A stretch of DNA of 8,002 nt. Source: Halieaceae bacterium (GTDB lineage Bacteria > Pseudomonadota > Gammaproteobacteria > Pseudomonadales > Halieaceae). Below, in pieces: positions 1 to 7,500 of this stretch. The notes under the pieces were generated by a model that made no database searches, had not been told where the DNA came from, and saw only the letters and a list, made by a program, of their open reading frames with translations. Both the position numbers and the translations under genes were made by a program. The stretch's first letter is position 1; the number at the start of each line of letters is the position of its first letter. Where the stretch lies: positions 69,398 to 77,399 of the forward strand of contig DPGN01000012.1 of assembly GCA_003523185.1 (NCBI GenBank). The letters are read 5' to 3'.

Positions 1-159
1 CCCGCCTGCAGCGCCACCACCTTGAGCACCAGCACCCTCAGTCTGCGCGTACACCTGGCCCACAACGAGTTGTGTCGAGATGATCGCGGAGATCAACGCT
101 CTGGTCGTTGTCACCGACCGTTTCGGAGAAAACTTCACTTTTAAACCCCCGTTGCGCAT
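1..159 (-). CDS. Secreted protein of unknown function, N-terminal part only
   Basis: This is the first 53 codons of a gene that runs off the left edge. The translation has a basic N-terminus (KVKFSPKR), a moderately hydrophobic stretch (ALISAIISTQLVVG) and a plausible signal peptidase I site VYA|Q after residue 38. The exported part then begins with a Gly/Ala/Gln-rich low-complexity run (EGAGAQGGGAAGG). There is no lipobox cysteine, so a soluble periplasmic, outer-membrane or surface protein is more likely than a lipoprotein. Two starts are possible: ATG at 159, with no visible ribosome site, or GTG at 138, with a G-run about 7 nt upstream and a more typical signal-peptide length. A sigma70-like promoter lies upstream, so it is probably transcribed separately from the transferase gene behind it. 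Too little is visible to name a family. The adjacent polyprenyl-phosphate transferase makes an envelope or polysaccharide role possible, but that is only context. Confidence 0.6.
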   Translation of the reverse strand, partial: MRNGGLKVKFSPKRSVTTTRALISAIISTQLVVGQVYAQTEGAGAQGGGAAGG

Positions 160-192
160 GGGAACCGCGCGTAACATTACTATCTTAGGTTG

Positions 193-221
193 AAATTACG
201 AGTTCACGAGTATGATGTCAA
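193..221 (-). promoter_or_regulatory. Sigma70-like promoter for the left-edge secreted protein
   Basis: Read on the minus strand, a perfect -35 box TTGACA (216-221) is followed by a 17-bp spacer and a weak -10 box TAATTT (193-198, 3 of 6 matches). Transcription would begin near 186, leaving a leader of about 27 nt before the ATG at 159. The strong -35 and optimal spacing support it. The poor -10 and the repeats directly upstream suggest a promoter that may need an activator. This is a pattern match only. Confidence 0.5.
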
Positions 222-250
222 ACGCATGTGACGTTCCAGTGACACGCATG
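222..250. repeat. Nested direct repeats upstream of the -35 box (possible activator site)
   Basis: The heptamer ACGCATG occurs at 222-228 and again at 244-250, 22 bp apart (two helical turns). Inside this, GTGAC occurs at 228-232 and 239-243, 11 bp apart (one turn). The block begins immediately upstream of the TTGACA box, where class II activators or dimeric response regulators usually bind. Spacing by whole helical turns would put all copies on one face of the DNA. It does not fit a CRP palindrome, because the GTGAC copies are direct rather than inverted. The regulator is unknown. Confidence 0.4.
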
Positions 251-277
251 CAAACCTCAAACAAATAAAAAAAATTG

Positions 278-1444
278 TCACATTTGGCCTTCGTCCGTAG
301 GCAGAGCGCACAATCGAGCGTTCAAGTATCGCCAACCAAGGCCATAGGCAAGCCACAATCCGCAAACCCACCAAAACCAGACGCCGTCACCAGGACCCCA
401 GTCAGCAAAGACCGACAGGAAAAGAGCTGACCCTGAGAACATAAACGCGATGAACAAACCTGTGAGGGTATTTGAGGTCATGGAGGACTGACGACCTTGG
501 TCAAGGTAAGCAAACAGCAGATTGTGGAAATGCTGATTATCAGGTGCAAAAGGTGATGCCCTGTTGACGGCTCGCCTGACAATGCTCCACAGCAAATCGG
601 CTACCGGATAAAACACTAACGACAACAACCACCAAACGGAAACGTTAGTGGTGTTCGAGATGACCACAAGACTAAGACCCGCAAGCGCACCTAAAAAATA
701 AGCTCCCCCATCACCCAGGAAGAAACGCCCACTGATGAGATTAAACACAAGAAAAACAAGACACCCCACAAGACACGCCAGTAAAAATGGCAACAAGGTC
801 GCCGGCGCGACGGTAATCAATGCCATAAAAGAAAAAGAGCTCACACCAGCGACAAGCCCGTTGGCACCGTCGGCTGTGTTAAATGCGTTTGGAATGAACG
901 CGATGCACACGGCGGTAAACAAACCCGCCACCATGGCAGACGTATTCAAGATGCCATCGACCCACGAAATATCAACGGGCTGAAGGATCAGCCCAGGTGA
1001 TAGGTAAATTGTCGCTAAACCAATCATCAGCATCAGAGAGAACCGATTTCTGGCCGACAAATTGCCTTTGAGGTCCTCAAAAATACCGATGGCGAAAAAG
1101 GCAGCACAGGTAGCCAAGACGTACAACTCCTCTGCGCCGGGTGAGTAGACACCCAAATACGCTTGGTAGCCCAAATGCATCACCATGTACGCGACGATGG
1201 CTATCCCACCAAGTCGGGTCGCGGTTACTGAGGAGATCCCGTGCTTGTTTTCATTGTCTTGGCCACCAAATGACAGCATGTAGTTGCAGATCAGCATTGC
1301 CAACAATCCCGCGGCGCCGCCAATTAAAGCAACAAGTCCCCAAGCCAAAATAGCTTTGGGCACAGACAAACCTAGTCGATCGGTGAAGCTCAATGAAAAT
1401 CCCAATAAATGCTGATGATGCGCTGCCCCTTTGCAGACATACAC
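278..1444 (-). CDS. WecA/MraY-family polyprenyl-phosphate sugar-1-phosphate transferase
   Basis: This is an integral inner-membrane enzyme of the polyprenyl-phosphate N-acetylhexosamine-1-phosphate transferase family. The family transfers a sugar phosphate from a UDP-sugar to undecaprenyl phosphate, the first step in O-antigen, enterobacterial common antigen or capsule synthesis. About ten hydrophobic segments are visible. Family motifs, numbered from the codon at 1444, are RLGGIAI (77-83), GIFEDLKG (120-127), NAFNTADGANGL (186-197, putative catalytic D192), FFLGDGGAYFLG (241-252) and PFAPDNQHFHNLL (298-310). The last is the counterpart of the WecA HIHH loop that binds UDP-sugar. Two deviations stand out: the usual DD pair reads E123-D124, and the His cluster ends in Asn308. 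The start is uncertain. GTG at 1444 is the furthest upstream possibility and has no clear ribosome site. TTG at 1393, or GTG at 1363 with an AGG about 7 nt upstream, would put the start just before the first helix. The sugar substrate and pathway cannot be told from sequence, so I give no symbol. Confidence 0.9.
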   Translation of the reverse strand: MYVCKGAAHHQHLLGFSLSFTDRLGLSVPKAILAWGLVALIGGAAGLLAMLICNYMLSFGGQDNENKHGISSVTATRLGGIAIVAYMVMHLGYQAYLGVYSPGAEELYVLATCAAFFAIGIFEDLKGNLSARNRFSLMLMIGLATIYLSPGLILQPVDISWVDGILNTSAMVAGLFTAVCIAFIPNAFNTADGANGLVAGVSSFSFMALITVAPATLLPFLLACLVGCLVFLVFNLISGRFFLGDGGAYFLGALAGLSLVVISNTTNVSVWWLLSLVFYPVADLLWSIVRRAVNRASPFAPDNQHFHNLLFAYLDQGRQSSMTSNTLTGLFIAFMFSGSALFLSVFADWGPGDGVWFWWVCGLWLAYGLGWRYLNARLCALPTDEGQM

Positions 1445-1485
1445 CGTGGCTAATGATCGGAGTTATTGCAAGGAGCGGTCGTAAC

Positions 1486-1514
1486 ATTTCACAAAAATAT
1501 GACAGATGCGACAA
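1486..1514 (-). promoter_or_regulatory. Candidate sigma70 promoter for the transferase gene
   Basis: In the 117-bp gap after mltC, the minus strand reads TTGTCG (1509-1514, 4 of 6 matches to -35), a 17-bp spacer, then TGAAAT (1486-1491, 4 of 6 matches to -10). Initiation would fall near 1479, upstream of every possible start of the transferase. No convincing terminator for mltC is seen in the gap; CTTTT-AC-AAAAG followed by Ts is AT-rich with a loop too small to trust. Read-through from the msr cluster therefore cannot be excluded. Confidence 0.3.
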
Positions 1515-1561
1515 CGGGGAGATGCGGGCTTGAAAAACTTTTGTAAAAGCGAACCGAACAT

Positions 1562-2695
1562 TTAATAGTTTTTCCGATACGCCAACACCTTTCTCAGGTA
1601 ACGCTGGGTCTCTTCTCTGGGATGTTCATTCGCGAGTCTTTCATAAACCACGGACGGTGATTGAGCGTTCATACTGGCAATCGCTTTCTCACGGTTAGAC
1701 CCAAATGTTCTAAACACGTTACCCGCGCCTCCGTTGTAAGCTGAAATAGTGGCGTACTCGCGACCTTGCGGGTCTGCAACGCTTTTTAAATAAACATCGT
1801 CCAGCAGATGAAGGTAAGCAGCGCCTATATCGATGTTTGCCTCTACATCAAAAAGTACGTCGGCTGCCGGCTGACCCTTGAGACCCTTCACCCGTGAATA
1901 AACATCCTTACCTGCTGTTGAAGGGATAATCTGCATCAACCCATATGCGTTAGCTGCACTAATAGCGAAGGGATTAAAACTGCTTTCTGTTTCAATGATC
2001 GCGAAGATTAGAGACGGTGCGACCTGATACCTTGCAGCCGCAGCCAACACTGGAGACGAATACTTAATCTTTCTTAATTCGTTATGGTTCGTCACCAAGG
2101 GAAAGGTCACCGAATGTCGATTTGGACCTGAAGCCTTGACATAGGTCCGATGATTTTCGATTAGATAATCGGCAAACCGCTTCGCCCTCCACTCAAATTG
2201 GATGGCCTTGCCGTCTTGGTCTACTACCTGACCGAGTAAAAATGGCTTCCCGGTTAATTCAGGGTCACGGTCGGAAAAAATATCTGTCGAACTCGGATCA
2301 TCCGTTGCCAAAAGCGTCGCAACTAATGCGTGTTTTAGCTCACCGAGAGAATGTTCTTTTGCAATCGTTTCAACAGTGATTCGGCCATTCAGGAAGTCGA
2401 TAGTGGCTTTTGAGTTGTAACCGCCGGTGTACTTTACATAAGTGGTTGACGTAGGAAGGTCCGTCCCTTCACGACCCCACGTGTTCTGTGCCTGGCTTTT
2501 CAACTGATCAAGAAGCTCGGTGATAGTCTTGATGTCGCGAACTAAAACCCTCGGGTTCCTGATGTATTGATCGGCTTTCACGTCAGTAAGAGTGGAGATG
2601 TCTCTGGAGTCAATGGCACGCGCAACCAAACGCGCGTCGGTAACAGTGCATGCCGTCAACAACGATATAGCAACAAAAACCCAAAGTAGCCTCAG
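1562..2695 (-). CDS. mltC: Membrane-bound lytic murein transglycosylase C (lipoprotein)
   Basis: MltC cleaves the MurNAc-GlcNAc bond of peptidoglycan, leaving 1,6-anhydroMurNAc ends; the family is anchored in the outer membrane as a lipoprotein. From the CTG at 2695 the protein is 377 aa (E. coli MltC is about 359). It begins MRLLWVFVAISLLTAC, a textbook type II signal with lipobox LTAC and lipidated Cys16. An MltC-type N-terminal domain follows (YVKYT, ITVETIA, TDDPSS, PFLLGQVVD, FADYL, about residues 30-200). The C-terminal SLT domain (about 216-370) has catalytic Glu237 in ETESSFNP, then YGLMQI and AYNGGAGN (about 319-326). The start was chosen because GGAGG lies 6 nt upstream of this CTG and the signal peptide is then ideal. 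Alternatives are GTG at 2743 or ATG at 2797, both inside msrQ and giving poor N-termini. Cys16 to the YVKYT motif is about 20 residues longer than I recall for E. coli. The gene follows msrQ and is probably co-transcribed with it. Confidence 0.93.
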   Translation of the reverse strand: MRLLWVFVAISLLTACTVTDARLVARAIDSRDISTLTDVKADQYIRNPRVLVRDIKTITELLDQLKSQAQNTWGREGTDLPTSTTYVKYTGGYNSKATIDFLNGRITVETIAKEHSLGELKHALVATLLATDDPSSTDIFSDRDPELTGKPFLLGQVVDQDGKAIQFEWRAKRFADYLIENHRTYVKASGPNRHSVTFPLVTNHNELRKIKYSSPVLAAAARYQVAPSLIFAIIETESSFNPFAISAANAYGLMQIIPSTAGKDVYSRVKGLKGQPAADVLFDVEANIDIGAAYLHLLDDVYLKSVADPQGREYATISAYNGGAGNVFRTFGSNREKAIASMNAQSPSVVYERLANEHPREETQRYLRKVLAYRKNY

Positions 2696-2701
2696 AGGAA
2701 C

Positions 2702-2706
2702 CCTCC
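2702..2706 (-). promoter_or_regulatory. Shine-Dalgarno sequence setting the mltC CTG start
   Basis: GGAGG on the minus strand lies 6 nt before the CTG at 2695-2693 and starts 2 nt after the msrQ TGA (2709-2711). No ATG, GTG or TTG lies at a suitable distance in the mltC frame. The position suggests reinitiation or coupling by ribosomes finishing msrQ. Confidence 0.6.
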
Positions 2707-2708
2707 GC

Positions 2709-3344
2709 TCACCGCAACCCGGAACGCAATGACCCGACCACACGATACCCCAACAGCAATCCAAAGATAATGCCATAAAAGACCGCGTCACCCACATCTG
2801 AACGCGACAACCACAGCAAATGCAGCCAACCTAAGATGGCGACGACGTATGTGAGCTTATGAAGCTGCCGCCAATACTTACCCATTTTTTTGCGAATCAC
2901 CCTGGCCGATGTGATGCCCAACGGAACTAGAATGAGCCAGGCTACAAACCCAACGAGGACATACGGGCGATCAGCGAGCTCTTCTACAAGCTGCTCACCT
3001 GACCATCCGATATAAACCTGCGCGAAGACGAGTAAGTGCAGTGTCGCGTAGAACCAAACATAAAGTCCCAGCATGCGACGGTAACGAGCTAGCCGTGGCC
3101 AACCATAGCGTGCGAGTGGCGTAGCCAGTAACACCAAAACAAGGAACCGCATCACCCACTCACCCGTGACATGCATCAAGTGTTCGGCAGGATCGGGTCC
3201 CATTGAGTTTGTCGCGACAGCGTTCACGAGTAAAAGTAACGGCACCAGGCAAGTCAAAAATACCAGCACCCGGATTGCAGGATTCCAGCTAGTTGGAGGA
3301 CCAGGCAAAAATGGGGCAGCGTCGTCGTCAATAGTAGCGGGCAA
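2709..3344 (-). CDS. msrQ: MsrQ, haem b membrane subunit of the periplasmic methionine sulfoxide reductase
   Basis: MsrQ (formerly YedZ) is an inner-membrane b-type cytochrome of the ferric-reductase-like family that passes electrons from the respiratory chain to periplasmic MsrP. The product is 211 aa, the same length as E. coli MsrQ. It has about six hydrophobic segments (roughly 24-44, 62-78, 94-112, 127-147, 164-180, 186-204) after a 23-residue hydrophilic N-terminus. The expected haem-ligand histidines are present: His103 (YATLHLLVF), His162 (WRQLHKLTYV) and His175 (GWLHLLW), which line up with E. coli His91, His151 and His164. The conserved RKKMGKYWRQLHKL loop is also there. The start is TTG at 3344, with AGGGA 7 nt upstream and no other in-frame start before Met48. 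It overlaps the end of msrP by 17 nt in another frame, which implies translational coupling. Confidence 0.95.
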   Translation of the reverse strand: MPATIDDDAAPFLPGPPTSWNPAIRVLVFLTCLVPLLLLVNAVATNSMGPDPAEHLMHVTGEWVMRFLVLVLLATPLARYGWPRLARYRRMLGLYVWFYATLHLLVFAQVYIGWSGEQLVEELADRPYVLVGFVAWLILVPLGITSARVIRKKMGKYWRQLHKLTYVVAILGWLHLLWLSRSDVGDAVFYGIIFGLLLGYRVVGSLRSGLR

Positions 3345-4305
3345 GATCCATTCCCTGGTACAGGTCTGCTACCTGATCGGCATACCCGTTGAACATTTGC
3401 GTCCGCAGCCGGTTGGGATTAAACAGCGAAGACGGTAATCGCCGTTCCCAAGCCTGCGACCAACGTGGGTGACTGACTTCAGGGTTCACATTGGCGTAAA
3501 AACCGTATTCCTGTGGCGCCAGGTCCTGCCAACTCGTTTTGGGCTGACGATCCGTGACATTGATCTCAACAATCGACTTTATATTCTTAAAGCCATACTT
3601 CCATGGAACAATAAGTCTCAGCGGAGCACCACTTTGATTTGGCAGGGTCTTTCCGTAGAGACCCACGGTCATCAGCGTTAAAGGGTGCATAGCCTCGTCC
3701 ATTCGCAAACCCTCTCGATACGGCCAGTCAATAATCGAGGTAAAAGACCGCGTTCCCCGCATCTCTGAGCGACGATAAAGCGTTTTGAACTCGATAAATT
3801 TTCCTTCTGCTTTCGGCTCAAACCGATCTAGCAACTTCGATAGCGGGAAGCCAATCCACGGCACCACCATGGACCAGGCTTCCACACACCGGAACCGGTA
3901 AATGCGCTCCTCGAGATCAAACCCACTCAAGATATCTTCGAGGTGCAGCTTGCCCGGCTTGTTTACCAGCCCGCCGACTGTGATTTCCCACGGGTCGGTC
4001 GTCATCGCATCTGCATAACGAGCCGGGTCTGACTTATCGGTTCCAAACTCATAAAAGTTGTTGTAGGTCGTTGCTGCCTCGTAAGGCGTCAGGTCCTCGG
4101 TGGCTTTGAAAGATGTATTTTCTGCCGGTGTCTTGAAAGCAAGGTCTTTGAGGGCCTTTGGCTGAGCAATCGTCTCACCGACAGCTGTCATGCCCGCGCC
4201 CGCTGCCGCAGCCTTCATCAAATTACGCCGATTCAACCAAACTGACTCGGGTGTGATCTCTGAGGACGCGATTTGAGGAACGCTTTTCCAATCATCTTTT
4301 GACAT
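3328..4305 (-). CDS. msrP: MsrP, periplasmic protein-methionine-sulfoxide reductase, catalytic subunit
   Basis: MsrP (formerly YedY) is a molybdenum-cofactor enzyme that reduces methionine sulfoxide in envelope proteins after oxidative or hypochlorous stress, with electrons from MsrQ. The product is 325 aa (E. coli about 334). It opens with a Tat signal: twin arginines in NRRNLMK (25-31), then the weakly hydrophobic AAAAGAGMTAVG and a likely cleavage site near Ala47-Gln48. The sulfite-oxidase-type fold covers about 105-270 and includes WEITVGGLV and YRFRCVEAWSMVVPWIGFPL. Cys140 is the predicted Mo ligand, equivalent to mature Cys102 in E. coli. GAPLRLIVPWKYGFKNIKSI is the typical C-terminal core motif. 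The ATG at 4305 gives the complete Tat signal; its ribosome site is weak (AGAG about 10 nt upstream). It is the first gene of the apparent msrP-msrQ-mltC unit. Confidence 0.96.
   Translation of the reverse strand: MSKDDWKSVPQIASSEITPESVWLNRRNLMKAAAAGAGMTAVGETIAQPKALKDLAFKTPAENTSFKATEDLTPYEAATTYNNFYEFGTDKSDPARYADAMTTDPWEITVGGLVNKPGKLHLEDILSGFDLEERIYRFRCVEAWSMVVPWIGFPLSKLLDRFEPKAEGKFIEFKTLYRRSEMRGTRSFTSIIDWPYREGLRMDEAMHPLTLMTVGLYGKTLPNQSGAPLRLIVPWKYGFKNIKSIVEINVTDRQPKTSWQDLAPQEYGFYANVNPEVSHPRWSQAWERRLPSSLFNPNRLRTQMFNGYADQVADLYQGMDLARYY
3352..3356 (-). promoter_or_regulatory. Shine-Dalgarno sequence for the msrQ TTG start, inside msrP
   Basis: AGGGA on the minus strand lies 7 nt before the TTG at 3344-3342, within the last codons of msrP. 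It supports TTG as the msrQ start and explains the 17-nt overlap. Confidence 0.55.
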
Positions 4306-4585
4306 ACGTAACGTGCTCTATCAATAAAAGCTGGCCTTCTACAAAAACCACCTAAAAGTGGGGTCATGAAGGTCACCAGTTTAGTCAAAAAACACGATCG
4401 AAAGTTCGCTAGTTCACTAACTGACAAACTCTTAACGCAAAGTGGCGCTTTTTCCGTATACCGGTCCTACTGTCCTGCAACCGAAACTGAACCCATGAAG
4501 GATCTAAGCGAGGGCCTCTCAGTGAGCACAACTGAAGGCCCAGTCTGTCTTAAATCCCGCATGAACCTGACTCTAAAGTGTTGTG
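4306..4585. other. Intergenic region between metH and msrP
   Basis: This 280-bp gap should hold the metH 3' end and the msrP promoter. I see the hairpin described separately at 4512-4541, and a direct repeat GGTCA at 4362-4366 and 4371-4375 (TGACC on the msrP strand). I find no -35/-10 pair I would defend. Candidates such as TTGACT near 4385 or TTTTTG near 4345 lack a good -10 at the right distance. A plus-strand frame from 4366 runs into the metH 3' end, has no recognisable domain and is probably not a gene. Confidence 0.5.
4512..4541 (-). terminator. Hairpin downstream of metH, possible terminator
   Basis: GGGCCT (4512-4517) pairs with AGGCCC (4536-4541), and TCAGT (4519-4523) pairs with ACTGA (4531-4535). 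One C (4518) is bulged and the loop has 7 nt, giving 11 bp of stem. It begins about 45 nt after the metH stop. Neither flank has a clear U-tract (the metH side reads TCGCTTAGATCC), so it may be a weak or factor-assisted terminator, or an element protecting the mRNA 3' end. Confidence 0.45.
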
Positions 4586-7500
4586 TTACTCGGATTCGAG
4601 TACTGGCGCCAACCAGCGGCGAGTTTCATCTGTCGCCTCGGACCGAGCGTCTGCATAGGCCTTAAGTTGATCGCTCTTGATTTTCCCAAGATTAAAGTAG
4701 CGGGCGTCTGGGTGACCGAAGTAAAAACCTGAGACTGAGGCTGTCGGTGTCATTGCCATACTTTCGGTCAATGAAACACCAATCTTTTTCTCGACATCAA
4801 GAAGCCGGAATAAGGTCTCTTTCTCGCGGTGATCAGGACACGCGGGGTAACCGGGCGCGGGGCGGATGCCTCGATAGTGCTCTCTAATCAGCTCATCGTT
4901 ACTCAGCGACTCATCACTGGCGTACCCCCAAAACTCAGTCCTGACTCGACGATGCAAATGTTCGGCAAAGCTCTCCGCCAAGCGATCTGCCAAGGCTTTG
5001 AGCATGATGGCCGAATAGTCATCATGTGCATCCTCAAAAGCCTTGACATGGGCATCGATGCCATGACCCGCGGTGACCGCAAAAGCGCCAATGTAGTCGG
5101 TCACCTCCGATGACTTTGGTGCCACAAAGTCAGACAACGATAGTTGTGGTTTGCCATCGGGCATCGGCTTTTGCTGACGCAACCAGTGGGTGGTCTCCAG
5201 AGGCTCACCACTCTGAGGGTCTAGAATAACAATGCGAGTCTCGTCACTGTAGGCAGGGAAGAGCCCGAAGACAGCTCGCGCCTCAAGCCACCCTTCATCA
5301 ACAATGCGTTCGAGCATCGCTTGAGCATCAGCAAACAGTTTCTTTGCCTCAACACCTTTGATCGGATCATTGAGAATATCTGGGAACCGCCCACTGAACT
5401 CCCAAGCATTAAAGAACGGCATCCAATCAATGGTGTCGAGTAAAGAGGTCAGTGGGTAAATCTCAAGCACCTGCACCCCAAGCTGAGCGGGGATATGCAC
5501 TGTCGTGGTGTCAAAGCGCAGCGACTCTGCTCTTCGCACCGCTTCACCAAATGATAAGAGTGGCTGCTTCTTCCGGGTTGAGTAAGAGGCCCGTTTCGCC
5601 TCGTGGTCTCGCTTTAGTTCCTCGGAATAGGCGGCACGCTGCTCACCTAGGAGCTTGGAGGCCACGCCTACGGCCCGCGACGCGTCTTTGACGTAAACCG
5701 TATCGCCCGAGTACGCGGGCTCTATTTTCAAACTCGTGTGCGCAGGCGATGTCGTAGCGCCACCGATCATTAAAGGTATCTGAAATCCCTGTCGCTCCAT
5801 TTCCGAGGCCACCGTCACCATCTCATCGAGCGAGGGTGTTATCAGTCCCGACAAACCAATGATGTCAACCTTGTATTGTCTGGCCGCATCCAGCACAGCC
5901 TGTGTCGGCACCATCACACCCAAATCAATAACACGATAGTTATTGCACTGGAGCACCACACCAACGATATTTTTTCCAATATCGTGAACATCGCCTTTAA
6001 CCGTCGCCATGATGATGGTGCCCTGCTCCGACGATTCACCAGACTCCGCTTTGCTCGCTTCGATAAATGGCACAAGGTGGGCAACCGCTTTTTTCATGAC
6101 ACGCGCAGACTTGACCACCTGCGGTAAGAACATCTTCCCCGATCCAAAGAGATCACCCACGGTATTCATGCCATCCATGAGAGGCCCTTCAATAACATCG
6201 AGCGGTCGTGCGCTCTGCAGTCGCGCCTCCTCCGTGTCTTCAATCACGTACTGATCGAGTCCGTTCACCAGCGCATGCTCCAGGCGTTCCCTAACTGGCC
6301 TGGATCGCCACTCGGCAACGGTCTCCTCTACCTCGGCACCCGCCCCCACGAACGCTGGCGCCCTGTCCACCAGGCGATCGGTCGCATCAGGCCGTCGGTT
6401 CAAGACCACGTCTTCAACCAACTCTCGAAGCTCCTCGTCGATATCCGCGTAAATCGCCAACTGCCCTGCGTTCACAATGGCCATGCTGAGGTGGTTGGCA
6501 ATCGCGTGATAAAGGAACACCGAGTGCATGGCCTCGCGCACCGGATCATTGCCCCGGAAAGAAAAAGACACATTCGACAGACCGCCCGATGTCATTACAT
6601 AGGGGCACGCCTCTCTAATCAGACCACAGGCTTCAATGAAATCCTTGGCGTAGTTGTTGTGCTCTTCAATACCCGTCGCTACGGCAAAAATATTGGGGTC
6701 AAAAATGATGTCCTCGGGCGGGAACCCGGCCACCTCGGTCAAGAGCTGATAGGACCGCTTGCATATCTCGACCTTGCGGCCTCGCGTATCCGCCTGGCCC
6801 GTCTCGTCAAACGCCATAACCACAACAGCAAAACCAAAGCGACGAATTTCCTTGGCTTGCTCAAGAAAAGGTGCTTCGCCTTCTTTCAGAGATATGGAGT
6901 TAACGACACCTTTACCCTGAACACACTTCATGCCCGCTTTGAGCACATCCCACTTACTCGAGTCGATCATGATCGGAACGCGCGAAATATCGGGCTCCGA
7001 GGCCACTAAATTGAGATAGCGAACCATCGCCTCTTCAGAGTCGAGCAAGCCCTCATCCATATTGATGTCGATAATCTGCGCGCCGTTTTCGACTTGCTGT
7101 CGCGCAACATCAAGCGCGGCTTCTAGCTCGCCCTCGAGAATAAGACGCTTGAACCGCGCCGATCCGGTGACATTGGTCCGCTCGCCTACGTTGATAAAGC
7201 CTTTCGATTCATCAGCAATAAAGGGGTCCAGTCCGGAAAGACGCATCATCCGAGGTTTTTCGACCTCAGCTTTTGGCGCGTGATCTTTGACTCGAGCGAC
7301 AATCTCAGCAATGTGCTCAGGCGTAGTACCACAGCACCCACCTACAATATTGATTAGACCTGAGGCGCTGTACTCGGCGACGATATCGGCCATCTCATTG
7401 GCCGAGAGGTCGTATTCACCAAACTGGTTGGGCAAACCCGCATTCGGATGAGCTGAGACGTGTGTGTCGGCTACGTCCGACAACTCCCGCAGGAACGGCC

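Noticed and set aside
228..243. CRP site upstream of the left-edge gene
   Set aside because: The GTGAC copies are in direct rather than inverted orientation, and the inverted reading TGTCA...TCACA has the wrong half-site and spacing.
263..305. Intrinsic terminator for the transferase gene
   Set aside because: There is a run of eight Ts right after the stop on the minus strand, but the only upstream stem is 4 bp (GCCT/AGGC) inside the coding end and about 12 nt from the Ts.
735..983. Plus-strand frame opposite the transferase
   Set aside because: It is antisense to transmembrane segments with intact family motifs. Its Lys/Thr/Ala-rich translation is typical of a reverse reading of hydrophobic helices.
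4366..4665. Plus-strand 99-codon frame in the metH-msrP gap
   Set aside because: It overlaps the metH 3' end, crosses the hairpin, has no convincing ribosome site or promoter, and resembles no family I know.
6275..7009. Long plus-strand open frame (244 codons) antisense to metH
   Set aside because: It lies wholly inside the strongly conserved metH coding region. Its translation shows no recognisable domain and looks like a shadow of codon bias.
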